Origin: Macrothele yani
Taxonomy: Eukaryota; Arthropoda; Arachnida; Araneae; Macrothelidae
Direction: 5' to 3'
DNA: 64,000 nucleotides
Assembly: GCA_039090855.1 (NCBI GenBank)
Contig: CM077005.1
Span: 15,415,921 to 15,479,920, forward strand
Shown: in pieces, positions 9,791 through 20,648 of the stretch
Numbering within the stretch: position 1 is the first letter of the stretch
How the letters are laid out: each line of letters opens with the position of its first letter
Program-made: the position numbers and the translations under genes
The notes under the pieces: generated by a model
Told to the model about the DNA's origin: nothing
What the model saw: the letters and a program-made list of their open reading frames with translations, nothing else
Databases searched by the model: none

Positions 9791-11640
9791 AACGGTAAGT
9801 TAACAATACTTACTGTCCCTTTAAAAAAAAGAGAGCCAAACTTTTCATATGAACTTAGTTAATTACCATAATCCTGGTTTTGATTTATTTTTATTATTTT
9901 TAAAATGAATTGACCCGACAGAGAAAAATGACAACTCATATTTTGTATGATATTAAGTCCTTTCTTCCAAAGTTTCTCTTGCAGTATGCGAGCAAACGCA
10001 ACTATAGCGATGTCTTTATAACTACTGCTAGCGTCAGAACGGCACTTTCATCCACTTAAAATTACATAAAATTATAGAATATTGAAAGCAGACAGAATAT
10101 AAATTCTGAATTTACTTGTAGCACTTACTGGTCGTCCATTTATATTCTGTTTGCTTTGAATATCCTACCGATTCCCTATGTAATATGAGGAATATTTCTT
10201 CCTTCATTGACATAAAATTATGTCTGTGTATTATTATATTACATTTTTGGTTTATTTTAAATAAATTTAAAAACGGTGGATTTAGTGCTGTTAAATGAAA
10301 ACAGTAATTTCTTTTATTAGATGGACATGTATAACGCACTGTTTTACTGACTCTTATTTCTGACGTCACTTCTTCAGATGAGATAACGCCCAAATGTGTA
10401 TGAGGAAAGAGAATTACATACTGTACTTTACTAAGCAACACAGGAGCACTGCCTCGGGGGTGGGGGGGTCTAGGGTTTGAGTCCCCTTAGGATAATTATT
10501 TTGCGCCTACCCTTTGTTCACAAAACTTAACGCCGAGTTGAGCAACTCAAAATTTTCCCATATATATATATATATTTAAAAAATGATAAGCATGCATTTA
10601 TACCTAGTTTACGGTTTGTACTCTTTCAAAAAGTCTTTTCGCCCCCCCCTCTCCCGAGCGTTGGTACTTTTTGCTTTGGTGCTTTTTACGCAGCTCTTTT
10701 ACGTAGACAAGTTAAAAGCTGTAAAATCTAACTGCTTTTCTGTATATATATATATGTCGGAACCGCGGGGGCAGAGGGGGCAGTTGCACCTGCACGCAAA
10801 TGAGGGGGTGGGCAAAACATCTACCCCCCTCAGTTTTTTTCTTTCCAAATTACATATGTTCGTGATTGGAAATCTCAAACATTCGGTTTTTTGTAAGTTC
10901 ATTTTGATAGAAATTGAGTATTGCTCTTCGTTTTTTACCATGAACTATCTAGAAATTTGATTTTTTTTTTATTGCAACTCCTGAGACCCCAAGAAATGCT
11001 AGCCCCATTAAACAGTCCAGTGGGCTGATTCCTGTTTGTAGACCAGCAACGTTTTGTGTCTCACTAAGGGTAAAAAATTAGCCTTCCTCTAAAAAAATGA
11101 GTAAAACTAAATAGGGAAATGGAAGCAGGGTTAGGAATGAGATATAGGTTCCTTCAGTGTTTAATTATAGCGTCTACGGCTACATATCCTGCGGAATTCG
11201 TACCAATCCGGAAGTATCAAAGTCTATAGTTCAAAGCCGTTTATGTGTACAGTTAGTTTACATTGAGGAACTATATGAAAATGTTTTTTTTTTAAAGATG
11301 AATGTTTAATCGAAAAAAAAATTCCAGCAAACTTTTCGTAATGAAGTTAGCACGTCTTCTTTTACAGTAGTACGATAAATTTTATGAAATGATAAAATAC
11401 TTTTTTCTCCGACATCTTGCTTCCGCTGTCAAAAAATAGTTCTGACGTCACTGTGAACGTATAATTTACTCACTTTATTACAGGAAGTGTTGAAACTATC
11501 GTTCATCATTTGCAAAACAACTAACTGCCTTACATATGTTTTCAAACACATCTGCGAGAGTCGAACCGAAAAGTCCCTCCGCAGTAATATTAAGGCTGTT
11601 CCACCTAATTTTTATGGCGCTACAGTAAAAAAATTAAATT
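9791..11640. other. Unassigned AT-rich sequence with small microsatellites
   Basis: Contains short (TA)n runs at about 10560 and 10745, poly-C and poly-G runs, and open frames of 109 and 125 codons (10112-10441 minus, 10583-10960 plus) that lack any recognisable motif and have low-complexity translations. No supported feature. Confidence 0.4.
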
Positions 11641-11799
11641 AAGCAACTTGTTGTATGTTTAATTTTAGTATTTGCTGTTTTCTTGATAACATATCACAAA
11701 CCCCAGAATACGTTTCACATCAACACCAATTTTCACAAGTTTATGATGAGTTGAGTTTCCAAAATGTGGATGTTTCCATCATCCACATTTCAGAAGGAA

Positions 11800-12057
11800 G
11801 GGAAACTTTTCCTTCTGAGGACACTCTTCCTTCATACTGCATGACAAATCATTTTTCACTCCGCTGGCAGCAGTATCAAGCACAAAATTTCACAGTGCGC
11901 ACTTTTCTTTGAAAGTTTTGTTTCCTTTGCTTTCCAAAAAAAAAAAAAAAAAAAAAAAAAAAGAAGTAAAACCGGATAGAAATTGGGTCAAAAACACTTT
12001 CACCCGAACCATTCGACCCACTAAAAATTGCTGACCCGTGACCCGTTTCCATTTCTG
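11800..12057 (-). mobile_element. hAT fragment, same family as 31052-32235
   Basis: The right border ends CCCGTTTCCATTTCTG, the inverse of the CAGAGATGGAAACGGG terminus of the hAT at 31052. Internal sequence 11842-11905 is a reverse-complement match to 31195-31250 (GGAGTGAA.AATGATTTGTCAT). A long A run follows at 11937-11962. I could not find the other terminus, so the copy is truncated or its left part is too diverged. Confidence 0.65.
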
Positions 12058-12728
12058 GTGAATACCTGTCTATTTCGCATGATAAAAAGTTGATTAACGT
12101 CTGCGGGATTCAACTAGAGATGAATTCATTGGATGTCGTTTGTGAGGTGTTTCAGTTTACATCAGCAGATGAACAATATTGTTCGGCATTTTATTGTTTT
12201 ATAATCAACATATATGCGGCGACATAAGCTTATGGCAACTTTAGAAGTTTTCGCTCAGATGACAAACAGTAGTCACACGTGGAACACAAGGAAGAGCAGT
12301 GAGCGGTTGGTGTGAATTCTTCTTCCTTTCATTCTCGTGGTGCTTTCGAAAAGAAATTATTTCTTTTTCAGTTCCATATGTTTTTCTTTTCAAGTTCATC
12401 CTCCTGAACAATAAAAAGAAAAACCTCAAATGACATTACACCATACTCTCACGAGAAAACATATTTTACTGTACGCGTCCTCTGTGATTTTTGAGACACA
12501 AGTGCATAATAAAGTGAAAAGGTAAAAACAAATGTTATGTGGTTTAGTTAGTATATCAAGAATGAAATTCAAAATATTTCAGGATCTTCAAGATTTAATT
12601 TTCGCTTCCAGTTTTAGCCCTAATTTTTCTCTTAATAATAATATTAATACTAATAATAATAATAATGTGCTTTGTTTCGTTCTCTGTTTTGATTGTAATC
12701 AAGCAGTGAACCAAACAATATCATAAAG
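12058..12728. other. Unassigned AT-rich sequence
   Basis: No recognised feature apart from a short (AAT)n stretch near 12630-12665. Confidence 0.4.
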
Positions 12729-13034
12729 GAAGCTTCCCGGGATTCACATAAAGTAGTTCAGTAAGCTTTACGATGAAGAAACTTTACTTCGGCTTAGTTT
12801 GTTATCGTTGCAGTGCTTTACAGTGAAGTTTCATATTAGGATTATGGAAACATAAACATATTCTGTATAACAACTATTATTCCACATAATTTAAAGCAAT
12901 TAAGTCGATGGAACCAGGTCAAACTTCTGAGATTGGACCCGACCCTGACCTACATATCGTTGTATTTCAACTTGGCTGGAGCCAGACGATTTGAAACTTG
13001 AATATCACGTTACTTACCTGTATGAAAATTTACA

Positions 13035-13111
<77 letters not shown>

Positions 13112-13527
13112 TTGATTGTAATCTGAGACATTAACGTCCCCTCCCCCGCCCACAAAGCACCATAGCTGCAACCCTGGTGCAATAGTTTCAACGTGACAGG
13201 GCTAACCCGCAAAGAGAGTAAATTTGCATATACAGGTAAGTTACGTGATTTTTAAAGTTTAAAATCGTCTCGCCCCAGTCAAGTAGAAATATAACAATAT
13301 GTACGTCAGGGTCGTATCCAATCACAGAGGTTTGACCTGGTTCCATCGACTTAATTAGTTTAAATAATATGTGAGATAATAGTTGTTATACAGAACATGT
13401 TTATGTTTCTATATCCTAACATGAAACTTCACTGTAAAGCACTACAACGATCACAGACTAAGCCGAAGTAAAGTTGCTTCATCGTAAAACTTACCGAATT
13501 ACTTTATATGAATCCCGGATGGCTTCT
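12729..13527. repeat. Large inverted repeat (arms ~300 bp) around a (CT)n core
   Basis: The left arm 12729-13037 pairs with the right arm 13214-13527: for example GTCGATGGAACCAGGTCAAA is matched by the inverted TTTGACCTGGTTCCATCGAC, and CAGGTAAGT.ACGTGAT lies at both inner ends. The arms are roughly 85% identical by eye. The spacer holds a (TC)n microsatellite at 13037-13108. Likely an old foldback or long-TIR MITE. Confidence 0.85.
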
Positions 13528-13740
13528 CTTCGCTGCAACCGTATACTTAATTAAGCATAAATCACCTGATTAAGCACTAGGAGTAATTACTGCCAAATGA
13601 GTGGCGTATGTAAAAAACTCAGCCGAAGTCAAGTTGCTTCTTCGCAAAGTTTACTGAATTACTTTAAATGAATCCCGGATGGCTTCTCTTCGTTGCAACC
13701 GTATACTTAATTAAGCATCAGTTAACTAATTGAGCACTAG
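13455..13740 (+). repeat. Tandem duplication of the inverted-repeat border, period ~157 bp
   Basis: The block AGCCGAAGT.AAGTTGCTTC...GAATCCCGGATGGCTTCTC...TTAAGCACTAG at about 13460-13590 recurs at about 13617-13740 and continues after the inserted hAT at 14371 (GCACTAGGAGTAAT.ACTGCC). It shows that the hAT landed in the second copy. Confidence 0.8.
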
Positions 13741-14370
13741 CAGAGCACATTTAAGGGGACAGGGGACTCAAGGGCTGGACAGTATTTTGGGGTCCCAATA
13801 TTAGGGGCACATCTAGGATTTCACTGTGGGTGGATGAATAAAAATACCCAGGAGAAAGCATTCCCAAAGAATGACGAGAAAGCCATAAAAATATCCCAGC
13901 CGTATTGAAATTTGTGTCCCATGATTCATGGAGAATGCATGTTTGAAAAATAGAAACCTGTTCAGTTCTGTCTTAATCCCTCCCCCATCCCGCCAGGGTT
14001 TAGCTTTCCGAAATTATATCCAACTAGTGGGCAAAATGTTATGATCCAAATATCTTGATTCAGACGAATTCTTAATGTATGAAAATTTCCCCTTATTACA
14101 AAATGTGTACTAAAAACATCTGTAATGCTTTCGAAAGATTTGAGGATTGACTGGAGGCGACTTTGTTTTTTGCGGACTCCTCCGAAAAAAGCAGAAAGAA
14201 ATAGATTTTTTTTTACAAGGAAATTTCTTATAGTTTCTGCGGTGCTATCTGAAAAAAAATGTAGAACTCTGTCTCAATTCTTCAAGCACCCTACAGAATT
14301 CTGGGGCCCCTTGAAAACGCGGTGCACGGGGCTGCAGCCCCACTAGCCTCCCCCTCTTAAATGGGCTCTG
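13741..14370. mobile_element. Non-autonomous hAT element with perfect 8-bp TSD
   Basis: 630 bp bounded by identical 8-mers AGCACTAG (13733-13740 and 14371-14378). The termini are CAGAGCACATTTAAGGGG and the inverse of CAGAGCCCATTTAAGAGG. The interior has no transposase. The empty site is reproduced by the upstream paralogous repeat (about 13585), where the sequence runs through AGCACTAG without a break. Confidence 0.92.
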
Positions 14371-14378
14371 AGCACTAG

Positions 14379-16689
14379 GAGTAATAACTGCCAAATGAAA
14401 GTCAAATAAATCGTACTTACTGAGTAAATGTTTTTAACGCATGTTCGTCAAGAATAAGTAGCATGGCAAACACTCTGCTTAATCGAATAGCTTGGTAAGA
14501 AAGCATATCACCTTAGACATAATCTTCCGCCCCCCCCTCTCTCTCTTCCGTGTCTCTCTCCCCCTCTTTCTCCTGTACCTCTCCCGTCTTTCTCTCCCCC
14601 TCTCGTTCTCTCCCCTCTCATTCTCTCCCCTCTCATTCTCTCCCTCCCACCTCTTTCTGTCTCCCCCTCTCTTCCCCTTCTATCCCGTATCTCTCTCTCT
14701 CTCCCCCTCTCTCTCTTTTCCCTTTCTCTCTTCTCTCTCTCTCTCTCCTCTCTCTCTCTTGCCTCCTCTCTCTCTCTTTCTCTCTTAGCAAAATACAATA
14801 CTGGTCTTACTTTGATACATTCGTAATCGAGCGCCCCATCTGGACAGCATCCTTCACCAGTGGCCAATATAGAGTTACGGAGGCCCTCACTTTGCCCGCC
14901 ATCCTACAAAAAAAAAAAAAAAAACAGCATTTTTTGTTGTTACATACCCTCCCCCCATTTATTCATTTATGTTTTTACTTTCTTATACAAGTGCATGAAG
15001 AAGTATTGAAGCATTCTAATCTTTAAAAAAAAAAAAAAAATAGAATTCGAGATTTCAACAGAAATGCACATTTCTGGGATTCCCTCTAACCTGATTAGAT
15101 TATTTTCACGTGATGTCTGTGTGTCAGTCTGTCTCTGTCTGTGCGGTAGGTTGCCGGCATAACACAAAACCTGTTAAGTATAGTGACTGAAGCGCAGCAA
15201 TAGCATTTAACATGTTACGTAAGATTATTATACATTGCTGCTTTAACTGTCCTTTATGCTACATGCGGTGTCGAATTTGTTGTTGCTTATCATGACCCCT
15301 CTGACAGTTCCCCAAAGGCGCACCCAGGATTTCTTCATGGGGTGGCCCAAGATGCAAATAAAAACACCCCGGGCGTGGGAGACCTCCCAAAATGTTGGGA
15401 AGCGATAAAAATAACTCCGTCATGATAAAGTGCTTTCAGAATGGTCCGTGAAATATATATTTAAAATCATATGCCAATAATTTAAAAATAAGCGACCAAT
15501 AAAAAAGAACCAAGTGGTACCTCACCCGATGGCCTCGGGCTCTACTAGCATGGGTGAAATGGGTTAGCTTGCCTCGTAAAACCCGCTTTTCCAATGACAT
15601 TTTACTCGTTTTGTAAAGGGTTTGTATTGCCTCTTAGACTGGTCTAAATGAGTAAAAAGAAATTTTAAGAGAAAAATGGGAGGTAATATTAAATACTTAA
15701 CTAAGGAGAAACATTTTCATTGTATTCTAAGAAAATCTTCTAGAAGCCCAATCTATGACTTCAGTTGTAGTGTAGTAAATAATATTACTCTGAAAATGAA
15801 TGTTAGTAGCTTGCATTTTAGCTAGTAAATTAATAATTGCAGAAGCTAAACTTCGAGTTCGGACGGAAACATGCTGCTAAAATCCAAAACAGAGAATTTA
15901 TCCTTCACTCGATGAACTTCTTAAATTTATTATTTGAGAAGCAAAGTGAAAAAAATAAGAAGAAATCGTTATTTTGGGGGCCTTCCCAGAATCTCGGGAT
16001 CCCGCGCCTAGTTTCCTGGGTTTCCCTACAAACCCGTGCCTGTCCTTCACAATGTCGTGCTCAAAACAGCTATAACGTAGAGGTCTTGTCGTACTTTTAC
16101 GTTATTTAAAAAAAAAAAAAAACATAACCATACGATGAAATAGTTCCTAAATTAAACCTTAACGGCCAGACGAAACTTTTAAAACAGAAGTCAAACTTAC
16201 GGAAATGATGCTTTATTCAAGATTTTCTCCAACACATCGTAACATAACATAGCACTTCGCATTAAACGCTCCACACACCACACAGCTCCACACACCACAC
16301 AGCTCCACAAGCAACTGTTTACTCGTAGTTTATATCTCTGGTTATTATCAAACAACAGGCATACGTCACATTCGTTTAACCTCAATTATGTTGCCAACAG
16401 TATTCGTTTGAGAGAAAAGATATCACGTTAAGTGTGAAGTATAACTGAGAACAAACTCAAGATTTACATAGGGAAAGAAACTAAAAAGGAAAGTTAATTT
16501 AGAGCTTAGGCTACATCCACGAGTTTTTATTGTCAAATAAAAGTTGTTAAGAAGGAAAGAAATAGCATACTGATGCTCATTCAGTACTCTTGTTTTTTTG
16601 AAGTCGCAGTGATAAACCTTTCACTTGCCTTACGTAAATATCTTCAAGCGTTGTCGGGGGATATCACCTACTACACATAACTTTCGATC
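14379..16689. other. Unassigned region with CT-rich and poly-A tracts
   Basis: A pyrimidine tract of about 260 bp (14528-14787) dominates the left part and produces spurious Ser/Leu/Pro-rich and Arg/Glu-rich frames on the two strands. Around 15313-15480 there is GGCGCACCCAGGATTTC...GGGG, which resembles the end of a hAT-like element, but no partner end or duplication was found. Nothing else is supported. Confidence 0.45.
14528..14787. repeat. Pyrimidine (CT/CCT)-rich low-complexity tract
   Basis: Nearly uninterrupted C and T on the plus strand, with sub-repeats such as CCCTCTCATTCTCTC in tandem near 14604-14645. Simple-sequence DNA. Confidence 0.9.
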
Positions 16690-16860
16690 TTAAGCCAGTC
16701 GCTTCCAAGTCAATCCAGAATGTTCTCGAATTTCACCTATCCATCTCCCACGTGGTCTCCTTCCTGGTCTTTTCCCGTTCTTTGGGATCCAATCTTGATC
16801 TTGTATTTATGTCATCCAATGGTGGTTAGTTCTTCTAGCAATATGTCTTGCCCAGAGGTG
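16690..16860 (-). mobile_element. RTE reverse-transcriptase 3' fragment
   Basis: Minus-strand sequence aligns with 62125-62260 of the RTE copy: GAATTTCA.C.ATCCATCTCC...GTGGTCTCCTTCCTGGTCTTTTCC...GGGATCCAATCT. It covers the C-terminal RRPR-rich part (WIPRDRKRPRRRP...) of the ORF. No intact frame. Confidence 0.7.
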
Positions 16861-16964
16861 AGGAAACTTTTCATGTTGGAAGGCTTATATCTAGTTGAAG
16901 AAACTTCACTTAGATATACTTCAAAAATGTACATTATTTTGAAAAAATCTTACTATGTACTAAC

Positions 16965-17829
16965 TACGGATGGGACATTCGAATCCTCGAATCCCGCGAA
17001 TCTTGAAAAAGATTCGAGATTCGAAAACTCGAATCTTCACGCCTTTTTCGTCATTCGAATCTTTCGAATCTTAACCCAAAAAAACTTGGCGTTCGGTGCT
17101 TGTTCTAGAGCGATATTTGTTCGAATTTTTGTCAGTATGACGAGTTCTGGCATTAGAAGACAATATAAGAAGATCGTCTACAATGTGTACACAGCTATTT
17201 GAAATAGCTCTTTGTTTCCAAACCGAATGCAACAGTGAAGGAATTGTTCAGCCAAACACAGAGAGCAACCGCCGAAGTGACTGGCGTCTCCCATCGGACA
17301 GTGCCTTTGTCACCATACCTCAAGTATAGTGGGAAAGTGATTTAGCCATATCTTATCTCTTTCCCGGTAGCCGTTACCGTGGTAACGAGCGTGAGAACGG
17401 AGGGGGAGTGTGACTTTGAGCCGCGTCGCACACATGACTCCAGTTACTCTGTCTACAGCGCAGCGTTTCTAGTTCTACTCAACTCTACGTAGCATCTCAC
17501 TTGCACACTCTATTAGTATACGCCCTGAGTTATCCTGTCTGTATTTTTTGTCTCGATCGCAGCGTTTCTCACGCTTTGTTTTATTCCTACGTAGTTTCTA
17601 TCGTTAACCACAGCATTTGCGGATACTTAGGAGCGACTTATCTTGTGCCTGTCACACAACCATGGCATCTTCTATAACCTGCAACGAATGTCAACCCATG
17701 AGATGATGATGTAGAAGTCTTTTCTTTCCCTTTTTTTTTTATATAATTATTCTTATATGAAGGATTCGAAAGATTCGAAAACCTTTTAGGATCCGGATTC
17801 GAGAAAACTTAGGATTCGTTCCACCTCTA
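16965..17829. mobile_element. hAT-like element with 8-bp TSD and subterminal GATTCGA repeats
   Basis: The perfect 8-mer GTACTAAC at 16957-16964 and 17830-17837 flanks an 865-bp unit. The ends are TACGGATGGGACATTCGAAT and the inverse of TAGAGGTGGAACGAATCC, which fits hAT ends if the first C has mutated. Many GATTCGA/TCGAATC heptamers crowd both ends. Inside, 17135-17320 includes QYKKIVYNVYTAI and, in another frame, TAEVTGVSHRTV, a helix-turn-helix-like peptide of unknown origin. Confidence 0.8.
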
Positions 17830-17837
17830 GTACTAAC

Positions 17838-17961
17838 CAATTTCAAACACTGAAAAAATTGTTAATAATGGTTAATTCTAAAGTTAATTAACCTTGTTGT
17901 GATTGCTTTTTGTTGGAAAGGTTTCAATTTTTGGTTGCCAACATGGAAGTTTCGCAGTTTC
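17838..17961. other. Short unassigned spacer
   Basis: Nothing recognised. Confidence 0.4.
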
Positions 17962-18155
17962 AGCTGATGCTCTAGATGGGTATCCGCCATTTGAGCTGAT
18001 CCTCTAGATGGGTATCCGCTATTTGAGCTGATCCTCTAGATGGGTATCCGCCATTTGAGCTGATCCTCTAGATGTTTATCCGCCATTTGAGCTGATCCTC
18101 TAGACGTGTATCCGCCATTTGAGCTGATCCTCTAGATGGGTATCCGTCATTTGTG
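17962..18155 (+). repeat. 32-bp minisatellite, ~6 copies
   Basis: Tandem units of the form GAGCTGATCCTCTAGATGGG followed by TATCCGCCATTT, with only one to three changes per copy. Confidence 0.93.
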
Positions 18156-18650
18156 ACCTTAAGGGCGTCTTGATTTGGGTTAGGTAATGATTTGTAATGT
18201 AGATTCGCAGCAAAAAGTGGTTGAAAAGCAAGAAAGCATTTTTCGGGCATGTTGCCGAAGGCGAGGGAATTCTATTGCATTTTTTCATATTTCAATTGGA
18301 TCTTTCTTAGCATCAAATAATTACTTTAAAATGTCATCTTCTGAGAGCTCAATCAATTTTTTCTGTAGTTTTTTAGGAGCCACAGAACGAGAATCATGAG
18401 CATAGGAGGTGTCAAAATAGCCCTTATGACTCACTAATGTTTTAATTGCGGCCTTCAATCGGGGAGCATTATTTCGTTGAATCTTCTTTTACTTTTTGAT
18501 ATTTTATATTCGGTCATTTTAAGATTAAAATAAAAATAATAAAAGACGAACAGAAACATATTAATAAAAATAAAAGTATTTCTTCTGCAAAATTTGGATT
18601 CACTCAAAAGGCCGCACGTAATGGCCTAAAAGGCCTCAGGTTCCCATGCA
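18156..18650. other. Unassigned sequence
   Basis: The minus- and plus-strand frames here (60-70 codons) have no recognisable similarity. No other feature. Confidence 0.4.
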
Positions 18651-19460
18651 CCCCTGATCTAGCCTATTGCCACTTGAGGGTCTTCACTTTCATCATGATG
18701 ACATCAACTCTTCTTGTCTATTCCGTAATCCATATACTCCGCTTTCTCTTTTTCCTGGTATACCAAGCATCCATCTCTCCATACTTCTTCGAATTGTTCA
18801 CAGCCTCTGAATATCTTTTTTAGTTATGCTTGGTCCACGTCCATAACTGGAAGAATGCATTGAATAAACACTTTTCTTTTAAGACATAATGATAAATTGT
18901 TCTCGAAAATGGTACTGTTTCTTCCAAATGCTGTCCTGTCAAGTTTTATGCGCATACTTATTTATTCTTCTATGTGGCCCTCGCTTGAAATATGTTGTCC
19001 AAGGTAAAGATAGGAATCTGCTACTTCTAAATTTGCCCCATCAACTTTCAAAGCTTCTTAAATAAATACATCACGCTCTACCACGTTCTACAAACACACA
19101 GCAACCGAAAAATTGTTTTTCAGCCACCGCTGTGGAATTGAACCAACAGAACTCTCGATATCTAGCCGAGTGCGTTACATTTACGCCACGGTGGCCAACA
19201 ATCCACGGTGCTGTGTGTATTTTTAAGTCAGCTTCTGACATAAATACACATAGGGTGAAAAACAATTTTTCGGTTGTTGTGTGTTTCTAGAACGTGGTTA
19301 AGAGCGATGTATTTATTTATTTACTGTCGCCACGTATTTGGAGTATTTTCAAAGCTTCAGTTTTCGTAAAAGCATTGTACATCAATTTTGTTTTCAGTAA
19401 GTTTGTTTTTAAACTCACTTCTTCTCTCTTGTCAGCAAGTTACTCAATCCTAGACTAGCT
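18651..19460 (-). pseudogene. Decayed RTE reverse transcriptase copy, split by an insertion
   Basis: Minus-strand sequence matches the RTE copy at about 62240-62730: for example CACTTTTCTTTTAAGACATAATG, GTACTGTTTCTTCCAAA and GTAAAAGCATTG.ACATCA all have close counterparts. It spans the end of the RT domain and the C-terminal region. Numerous stops and indels make it a pseudogene. The copy is interrupted at 19058-19346 and resumes exactly when that insert and one 12-bp duplication are removed. Confidence 0.85.
19058..19346 (-). mobile_element. Palindromic SINE/MITE-like element with internal tRNA-type promoter, 12-bp TSD
   Basis: About 289 bp flanked by TTTCAAAGCTTC at 19046-19057 and 19347-19358. 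It has terminal inverted repeats of roughly 60 bp (AAATAAATACATC..., ACCACGTTCTA.AAACACAC.., GAAAAATTGTTTTTC). The unique middle (about 19123-19200), read on the minus strand, looks tRNA-derived: TGGCGTAAATG as an A-box-like start and GGTTCAATTCC as a B box. A 12-bp duplication suggests retrotransposition rather than cut-and-paste. Confidence 0.8.
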
Positions 19461-19584
19461 ATAATAACACTGCCCATAAAAGAGCATTTCTTCTCAAAAT
19501 TTTAAAGTTATTTGTCCATATGTAATAACTGAAGCGCGACTGACGATCACAGAACGTCTTCCACTTTCAGGAAGTGTTGAAACA
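19461..19584. other. Short unassigned spacer before a minisatellite
   Basis: Contains an isolated ACTGACGATCACAGA word that seems to be an outlying piece of the following array. Confidence 0.4.
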
Positions 19585-20118
19585 CGCATTGAAGTTACGA
19601 CTGACGATCACAGAGATTAACTTTGATGATTAATTATTATTGATGTTACGACTGACGATCACAGAGATTAACTTTGATGATTAATTATTATTGATGCTAC
19701 GACTGACGATCACAGTGTTTAACTTTGATGATTAATTATTAGTGATGTAACGACTGACGATCACAGAGATTAACTTTGATGATTAATTATTATTGATGTT
19801 ACGACTGACGATCACAGAGATTAACTTTGATGATTAATTATTATTGATGTTACGACTGACGATCACAGAGATTAACTTTGATGATTAATTATTATTGATG
19901 TTACGACTGACGATCACAGAGATTAACTTTGATGATTAATTATTGATGTTACGACTGACGACCACAGAGATTAACTTTGAGGTTTAATTATTGATGTTAC
20001 GACTGACGATCACAGAGATTAACTTTGATGACTAATTATTATTGATGTTGCGACTGACGTTCACAGAGATTAACCTTGATGACTAATTATTATTGATGTA
20101 ACGACTGACGTCACAGAG
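19585..20118 (+). repeat. 51-bp minisatellite, ~10 copies
   Basis: Tandem units built of TTACGACTGACGATCACAGA and GATTAACTTTGATGATTAAT plus a TATTATTGATG linker; copies differ by single bases or loss of a trinucleotide in the ATT linker. The central copies are nearly identical, the outer ones more diverged. Confidence 0.95.
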
Positions 20119-20519
20119 TTCATTTGCATTAAAATGGGACGTATGGAAGTGTCAGAGCAATATTTGGCAGGTATGTCTGAAAACATTTGAGCACCGATTG
20201 TTAGGGTTCCTAGCAACGAAGGACAGGCTGGTCAAGAGGTACAGCAACATAAGGCGAAACGAAGTAATTAAGCGAAAGAGAGACCCTACTTTAGGAGTAA
20301 ACACAGCACACTAGAAAAATATGTACGCAGCAGTATTGATGTGTTTGTTATCCTTAAATTCCTTCATGCTATGTTATAAGAAATTGAATTTTTTTCATGG
20401 CGTAATTTAATTTCCATTGATCGAAAAGCTTTGTACTACTACTACTACGATGATTTCGAGAATTCTAAAAACTGTTTCTGATGAAAAAAAGTATCTGAAA
20501 TAGTTGTGGCTGTCTGTTG
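20119..20519. other. Unassigned sequence
   Basis: No supported feature. Confidence 0.4.
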
Positions 20520-20648
20520 TACAAGGTGTCCACAAATGAAGTTTACAGCTTCAGTATGCTATTTAAAAAAAAAAATAAGCTACAATAAATAACAACTTAA
20601 TTATAAGTTAAAACACATGGTAACTATGAAAGTTTTTTTTTTCAAATG

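Noticed and set aside
10112..10960. Open frames of 109 and 125 codons as host genes
   Set aside because: No conserved motif, microsatellite and homopolymer content, no splice or promoter context that I can support.
14492..15026. Ser/Leu/Pro-rich and Arg/Glu-rich proteins over pyrimidine tracts (also 13030-13212, 35158-35677, 44117-44398)
   Set aside because: Translations of (CT)n/(GA)n simple sequence; low complexity in every frame.
19585..20118. CRISPR-like array
   Set aside because: Units are contiguous without unique spacers and the sequence is clearly eukaryotic. It is a minisatellite; the same holds for 17962-18155, 49110-50545 and 58975-59757.
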